From assembly GCF_016342265.1 (NCBI RefSeq), contig NZ_JAEIOS010000011.1:372001-436000 (forward strand): 64,000 bases of DNA, in the 5' to 3' direction. Source of the stretch: Corynebacterium meridianum (lineage in GTDB: Bacteria; Actinomycetota; Actinomycetes; Mycobacteriales; Mycobacteriaceae). Under the pieces are notes generated by a model, which was not told the origin of the DNA, ran no database searches, and saw only the letters and a list, made by a program, of their open reading frames with translations. Shown in pieces: positions 59,748 to 64,000 of the stretch (positions are counted from its first letter, which is position 1; every line of letters starts with the position of its first letter). The position numbers and the translations under genes are program-made.

Positions 59748-60607
59748 CAGCCACGCTCCTGCGCGTCCTCGGCGCATCGCGACCGCTGAGCTGGGTCAAC
59801 ACCGCTTTCCCGTTCCTCGCCGCGTACCTCGTCACCGGCGGCGGCATGGACACCCGGTTCTACCTGGGCACCTTCTTCTTCCTCATCCCCTACAACATCG
59901 CGATGTACGGCGTCAACGATGTCTTCGACTTCGCATCCGACATCCTCAACCCGCGGAAAGGTGGCGTCGAGGGAACCGTCCTGGCCAGGGAACACCACCG
60001 GACCCTGCTGTGGGCCGCGGCGATCAGCTGCCTGCCGTTCGTGGTGTACCTCTACGCGGTGGGCACGCGGGCATCCGGCGTCTGGCTCACAATTTCGCTG
60101 TTCGCCCTCCTCGCCTACTCGGTTCCCGGTCTCAGGTTCGAGGCCCGCCCCTTCCTCGACTCGGTGACCTCCTCTGTGCACTTCGTCTCACCGGCGCTGA
60201 TCGCGGGCACGATGTGTCCCGGTGGGGTGAATGCGTGGTTCACCTGGTGCATGGTCGCCTTCTTTCTCTGGGGCATGGCGAGCCACGCTCTCGGCGCAAT
60301 CCAGGATGTCACCGCCGACCGGCAGGGCGGACTGTCGTCGATAGCGACGGTTCTCGGTGCTGGAACCACCGCGCGACTGGCCACCGTGCAGTATCTCGTC
60401 GCGGCGCTGATCCTGTTCCTCCTCCCCCGTCCGAGCTGGATAGCGGGGCTCGTCATTCTCCCCTACGCGGTCAATTCGGCGAGATTCTGGACCATCACCG
60501 ACGCCACGTGCACCCGGGCCCGCTCGGGATGGAGTTTCTTCCTCTACATCAACTTTGTCGCGGGCGCCGTACTCAGCATCACGATGCTGTGGGTGGGGCT
60601 CCGGTAG
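59744..60607 (+). CDS. crtEb: Lycopene elongase (UbiA-type prenyltransferase)
   Basis: Adds two C5 units to lycopene to give the C50 skeleton. 287 residues, about eight membrane segments. First Asp-rich motif NDVFDFASDILNPRKGG, second Asp-rich motif IQDVTADRQGG, both needed for Mg-diphosphate binding. Last gene of the glycosyltransferase-crtI-crtYe-crtYf-crtEb unit; all five genes are linked by 0-4 nt overlaps or gaps. Confidence 0.92.
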   Translation: MTATLLRVLGASRPLSWVNTAFPFLAAYLVTGGGMDTRFYLGTFFFLIPYNIAMYGVNDVFDFASDILNPRKGGVEGTVLAREHHRTLLWAAAISCLPFVVYLYAVGTRASGVWLTISLFALLAYSVPGLRFEARPFLDSVTSSVHFVSPALIAGTMCPGGVNAWFTWCMVAFFLWGMASHALGAIQDVTADRQGGLSSIATVLGAGTTARLATVQYLVAALILFLLPRPSWIAGLVILPYAVNSARFWTITDATCTRARSGWSFFLYINFVAGAVLSITMLWVGLR

Positions 60608-60664
60608 CACGGTTGCCCGGACGGGGTGTGTCCGGCGCCCTACCGGGGCGGTGCACGGTGCGCC

Positions 60665-60670
60665 TAGTCT
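60665..60670 (+). promoter_or_regulatory. -10 element of the PTS genes
   Basis: TAGTCT, 6 nt before the ATG at 60677, implying a leaderless transcript separate from the crt operon. Confidence 0.4.
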
Positions 60671-60676
60671 GAGATC

Positions 60677-61498
60677 ATGGATGCTCTTCATGATCTGCTC
60701 ACCCACGACCGGATCGCCCTCGGGGTTCAGGCGCACGACTGGCGTGACGCGATCCGCCACGCCGGCGGACTACTGACATCAACGGATGCGACCGACGCCG
60801 GATACACCGAGGAGATGATCGAGGCCGTCGAGGTGAACGGCCCCTACATCGTGATCGCCCCCGGCACCGCGTTCGCCCACGCCCGACCGTCCGGATCCGT
60901 TCACCGCACGGCTCTGTCGTTGATCGTTCTGACCGATCCGGTGTCCTTCGGTCACCCCTCCAATGATCCCGTGGATCTCGTCGTCGCCCTGTCCGCCACG
61001 GATCCGGACACGCACCTGGCGGCGATGAAGACGCTGTCCCGGGGTCTGGGATCCGGGGAGATCCGCGCCGCCCTGCGCAGGGCGAGCTCGGCCGATGAGG
61101 TGATCGCGCTTATCGACGGGGCCGCGGAAAGGCCGCGGTCCCTCCATGACGAGGAGACGACCCGGCGGGAAACCCATGCCCCCTCACCCCACACCGGTGA
61201 AACCGTCCCCAGCAAGGGCCTGATCCTCACGGTGTGCGGCAACGGCCTCGGTACCTCCCTGTTCCTGAAGAACACCCTCGAGGACGTGCTCGACGATTGG
61301 GGCTGGTCGCGGTACATGACGGTGGAGGCCACCGACACGATCTCCGCGAAGGGGAAGTCCGGGGACGCCGACTGCATCCTCACCTCCGGGGAGATAGCCC
61401 GGGCCCTCGGGGACCTCGGGGTCCCGATGCGGGTGATATCCAACTTCACCTCCACCGACGAGATCGACGCCGCCCTCCGCGAGATCTACGCGGTCTGA
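60677..61498 (+). CDS. PTS EIIA-EIIB fusion, ascorbate (L-ascorbate/galactitol) type
   Basis: 273 residues. N-terminal EIIA (type 2) domain with phospho-His in IVIAPGTAFAHARPSG; a linker at 150-175 (acidic/Thr-rich); C-terminal EIIB of the lactate/ascorbate class with phospho-Cys in LTVCGNGLGTSLFLKNTLEDVL. In E. coli these are separate UlaC and UlaB proteins. Followed after 31 nt by the EIIC gene. Substrate could be ascorbate or another acidic sugar; no catabolic genes (ulaD-G) adjoin. Confidence 0.88.
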   Translation: MDALHDLLTHDRIALGVQAHDWRDAIRHAGGLLTSTDATDAGYTEEMIEAVEVNGPYIVIAPGTAFAHARPSGSVHRTALSLIVLTDPVSFGHPSNDPVDLVVALSATDPDTHLAAMKTLSRGLGSGEIRAALRRASSADEVIALIDGAAERPRSLHDEETTRRETHAPSPHTGETVPSKGLILTVCGNGLGTSLFLKNTLEDVLDDWGWSRYMTVEATDTISAKGKSGDADCILTSGEIARALGDLGVPMRVISNFTSTDEIDAALREIYAV

Positions 61499-61529
61499 CC
61501 GGCACCACCACACAGAAAGGACTTCCGAC

Positions 61530-63119
61530 ATGGTTGTCATCGAGTTCCTGGTCAACCAGATCCTCTCGGTCCCGGCGTTCCTCATCGGCATCATCACCGC
61601 GGTGGGGCTCGCGGCACTCCGCAAATCGACGGGCGAGGTCATCGGAGGCGCGGTCAAGGCGACCCTCGGTTTCCTGCTCATCGGCGCCGGTGCCGGTCTC
61701 GTCGTCACCTCCCTGGAGCCGCTCGGCACGATGATCACCGGTGCCACCGGGGCGCGGGGCGTGGTGCCGACAAATGAGGCGATCGTGGGGATCGCGCAAG
61801 AGAACTACGGCGCACAGGTCGCCTGGTTGATGGTCCTCGGTTTCGCGGTGTCGCTGCTGCTGGCGCGATTCACACCCCTGCACTACGTGTTCCTCACCGG
61901 CCACCACGTGCTATTCATGGCGACGCTGATCACCATCGTCCTGGCGACGGCGGGCTTCTCGGCGGGTGTCACCGTTCCGCTCGGGGCAGTGCTGCTGGGG
62001 ATCCTCATGGTGTCCCTGCCTGCGTTCGTGCACCCGTGGACCAGACGGATCACCGGCGACGACTCGATCGCCATGGGACACTTCGGTACGGCCGGGTACA
62101 TCGTCGCGGGTGGTGTCGGCTCGCTCGTCGGCGGACGGAAACCGGAGAAGCTGTCCCCGTCCACCGAGAACCTCAAACTGCCCGAGGGACTGAAGTTCCT
62201 CCGGGACTCGATGGTCGCCACCGCGCTGTCCATGGCGCTGATGTACGTCATCCTCGCGGTGATCTTCCTCATCCGGGCCGGCCGGGACGAGGCGTTCGCC
62301 GCATTCGAGGACGGTGCCTCCGATGTGGGGGCGTACCTGATGCACTCGTTCACCCTGGGCCTGCAGTTCGGTGTCGGCGTGGCGGTGATCCTGTTCGGTG
62401 TGCGCACCATCCTCGGTGAATTGGTGCCGGCGTTCCAGGGCATCGCCGCGAAATTCGTGCCCGGGGCCGTCCCCGCCCTCGACTGCCCGATCGTCTTCCC
62501 CTACGCGCCGAACGCCGTCCTGATCGGATTCATCTCCTCCTTCATCGGCGGGCTGGTCGGCCTGGCGCTGCTGCAGATCGCATTCAACCCGCTGTTCGGT
62601 GTCGTGCTGATCCTGCCGGGACTGGTCCCCCACTTCTTCACCGGTGGTGCGGCGGGTGTCTACGGCAACGCCACCGGCGGACGACGCGGTGCCGTGGCCG
62701 GCGCATTCGCCAACGGTCTCTTCATCACCCTCGGCCCCGCGTTCCTCATGCAGGTGCTGGGCGTGTTCTCCGGGGAGAACACCACCTTCGGCGACGCCGA
62801 CTTCGCCTGGTTCGGCACCCTGATCGGCGCCGCGGCGAAGACCGGGACGATCGCGGGAACGATCCTGCTCCTGCTCATCGGTGCGGCGATCCTCGGCGGT
62901 GCGATCCTCGTGCAACGGCGCGTCGTCGACACCGGTTGGGATCCGAGTCCCGCACGCGCGGTCGTGTCCACGGGTGCCGCGGTCAGTGGTTCGCCGACGG
63001 CCTCCCCGCGAGCCGCCTCAGGCCCGGACGTCTCCTCCGGGTATCCGAAGATCGCACCTCCCACCGGCGCACCGGTTCCCCCTCCCCGGCGCGCGCACGA
63101 ACCTGACTCTCCGTCGTGA
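61530..63119 (+). CDS. ulaA: PTS ascorbate-type transporter subunit IIC (UlaA-like)
   Basis: 529 residues, about 11 hydrophobic segments. Family landmarks: GGAVKATLGFLLIGAGAGLVV, TNEAIVGIAQENYG, HHVLFMATLITIVLATAG, GAVPALDCPIVFPYAPNAVLIGF and LPGLVPHFFTGGAAGVYGNATGG. The hydrophilic Ala/Ser/Pro tail (about 50 residues) is an extension. AGAAAGGA precedes the ATG. Together with the fused EIIAB gives a full permease that phosphorylates its substrate during uptake. Confidence 0.92.
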   Translation: MVVIEFLVNQILSVPAFLIGIITAVGLAALRKSTGEVIGGAVKATLGFLLIGAGAGLVVTSLEPLGTMITGATGARGVVPTNEAIVGIAQENYGAQVAWLMVLGFAVSLLLARFTPLHYVFLTGHHVLFMATLITIVLATAGFSAGVTVPLGAVLLGILMVSLPAFVHPWTRRITGDDSIAMGHFGTAGYIVAGGVGSLVGGRKPEKLSPSTENLKLPEGLKFLRDSMVATALSMALMYVILAVIFLIRAGRDEAFAAFEDGASDVGAYLMHSFTLGLQFGVGVAVILFGVRTILGELVPAFQGIAAKFVPGAVPALDCPIVFPYAPNAVLIGFISSFIGGLVGLALLQIAFNPLFGVVLILPGLVPHFFTGGAAGVYGNATGGRRGAVAGAFANGLFITLGPAFLMQVLGVFSGENTTFGDADFAWFGTLIGAAAKTGTIAGTILLLLIGAAILGGAILVQRRVVDTGWDPSPARAVVSTGAAVSGSPTASPRAASGPDVSSGYPKIAPPTGAPVPPPRRAHEPDSPS

Positions 63120-63194
63120 CAGGCTGCCACGGCACCCGGCGTGGAGGGCCGGACGTGGCTAGAATGAGGGGCCGCAACCGCCGCTGACCCGACG

Positions 63195-63992
63195 ATGACG
63201 AAAGCTGCACATCTTTTCACCGTGACTCCCCAACCACCGTCCCCGCGCCACCGTGATGTGCCCGCAGCAACGGCCTCGATCGCCGCTGCCGTGGCCCTGC
63301 TGCTGGCGACCCTGGGGGTGAACTACACGAGGAGTCACGTCGGCTACGCCGGACTGGCCGCCGCGACGGTGGCATTCGGTGCGGCGAGTGCCCTCGCTCA
63401 GCTGTACCGCCCGGGCAGGGTCACGGTGTTCCGGGCGCTGTCCGCGGCCGGGGGTGTCGCGTTGCTCATGCTGGGGGTACTCGTCGCGGCGAGCCGGGTC
63501 ACCTCCCTGGACGAGGTATTCACGGTGACCACCCTGGCGACGGTGTATCTCACTCCCCCGGCGGTCATCGCGTGTCTGGCCGGCGGGCTCGGTCAGCTTC
63601 CCGGGCGGTGGGTCCCCAGGGTGGGCTTCAGCGTGGTCGGGGCGGCGGCAGCCGGCTGGTTCGCGCTCGGCCCCGACACCCCGCCGACCCGCGGGCTCGT
63701 GCTCGTGTCCGCTCTCCTCGCCCTACTCGGTTGTGTACCGGTGCTCGCCGGAGCCCGCGACCGCGGCGTGCGCGATCACGGCTGGCGGTGGACCGCGGTC
63801 ACCGCCGCCGCCGGGATTCTCGCGGCGACGATGGTCTATGCGGTTGTTCTCGCGGCCACCCCGATCACCTGGTGGCCGGCCCAGGCCCCGAGCATCGTGC
63901 TGGCGTGGGCCTACATCATCGCCGCGGCCCTACCTGTGGCGGCGGGCGTGACCTACCGCGATCGGCCGGCCCACCCCGAGATGACGGGCTAG
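63195..63992 (+). CDS. Conserved-looking integral membrane protein, function unknown
   Basis: 265 residues with about eight hydrophobic segments (for example ASIAAAVALLLATLGVNY, GVALLMLGVLVAASRV, TAAAGILAATMVYAVVLA). No motif that I recognise. TAGAAT (63160-63165) is 29 nt before the ATG at 63195; a GTG at 63222 is an alternative start. The stop is just inside the window, so the gene is complete. Possibly involved in export or cell envelope; no evidence. Confidence 0.7.
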   Translation: MTKAAHLFTVTPQPPSPRHRDVPAATASIAAAVALLLATLGVNYTRSHVGYAGLAAATVAFGAASALAQLYRPGRVTVFRALSAAGGVALLMLGVLVAASRVTSLDEVFTVTTLATVYLTPPAVIACLAGGLGQLPGRWVPRVGFSVVGAAAAGWFALGPDTPPTRGLVLVSALLALLGCVPVLAGARDRGVRDHGWRWTAVTAAAGILAATMVYAVVLAATPITWWPAQAPSIVLAWAYIIAAALPVAAGVTYRDRPAHPEMTG

Positions 63993-64000
63993 TTCAGCTG

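Overview
The window reads as a chromosomal stretch of a high-GC Corynebacterium or a close relative in the Mycobacteriales. The evidence is a mycothione reductase, an HtaA-type surface protein pair, a C50-carotenoid gene set (crtI, crtYe, crtYf, crtEb), GTG/TTG starts, and many genes whose -10 hexamer (TANNNT) sits only 6-8 nt before the start codon, the signature of leaderless mRNAs common in this group. From memory, the core gene order (ftsK, rnj, dapA, thyX, dapB, pnp, rpsO, ribF, truB, pptT/pptH, dinF-like, nrnA, rbfA, infB, ylxR, nusA, rimP, proS, efpA-like, cobA, cobB, cobO, chelatase, mqo, mtr) follows the M. tuberculosis Rv2748-Rv2855 region, so blocks without a counterpart stand out as accessory.

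Layout. 1-13.4 kb: ftsK (3' end cut by the window edge), a small metal-binding protein, RNase J, dapA-thyX-dapB (lysine/DAP and dTMP synthesis), pnp, a membrane-anchored DM13 protein, rpsO and ribF. 13.4-24.3 kb: truB, then a long leftward operon rimP-nusA-ylxR-infB-rbfA-nrnA-MATE-pptH-pptT (translation, RNA turnover, carrier-protein activation). 24.3-31.7 kb: a lipoprotein, nagB, proS, yaaA, and a ROK kinase beside a sugar-porter MFS protein. 31.9-35.5 kb: a four-gene two-component/ABC exporter operon. 35.7-41.9 kb: EfpA-like exporter with cobA, an HrtBA-like FtsX-type ABC exporter, cobB and cobO. 42-47.5 kb: two large paralogous HtaA-plus-propeller surface proteins around a small CxxC protein, with DtxR-like boxes. 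47.6-51.0 kb: a ChlI/ChlD-type chelatase split by a frame change, and mqo. 51.0-52.6 kb: a gene-poor 1.56-kb gap. 52.6-63.99 kb: an alpha/beta hydrolase, mtr, an MFS exporter, a glycosyltransferase followed by crtI-crtYe-crtYf-crtEb, an ascorbate-type PTS (fused EIIA-EIIB, then EIIC), and a membrane protein.

Most notable. (1) The DM13 protein at 11 kb and both HtaA-propeller proteins at 42-47 kb end in the same alignable 18-residue membrane segment with a fixed His and Pro, suggesting a shared anchor or functional module in a putative heme/iron or redox surface system. (2) The HtaA domains of the pair lack the usual residues I would expect for heme ligation and carry a Cys pair instead. (3) The chelatase halves are in different frames with no credible start for the second half. 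(4) The carotenoid operon lacks crtE and crtB and starts with a glycosyltransferase. I found no tRNA, rRNA, CRISPR array, prophage or intact insertion sequence. All assignments come from reading the sequence; no database search was possible.
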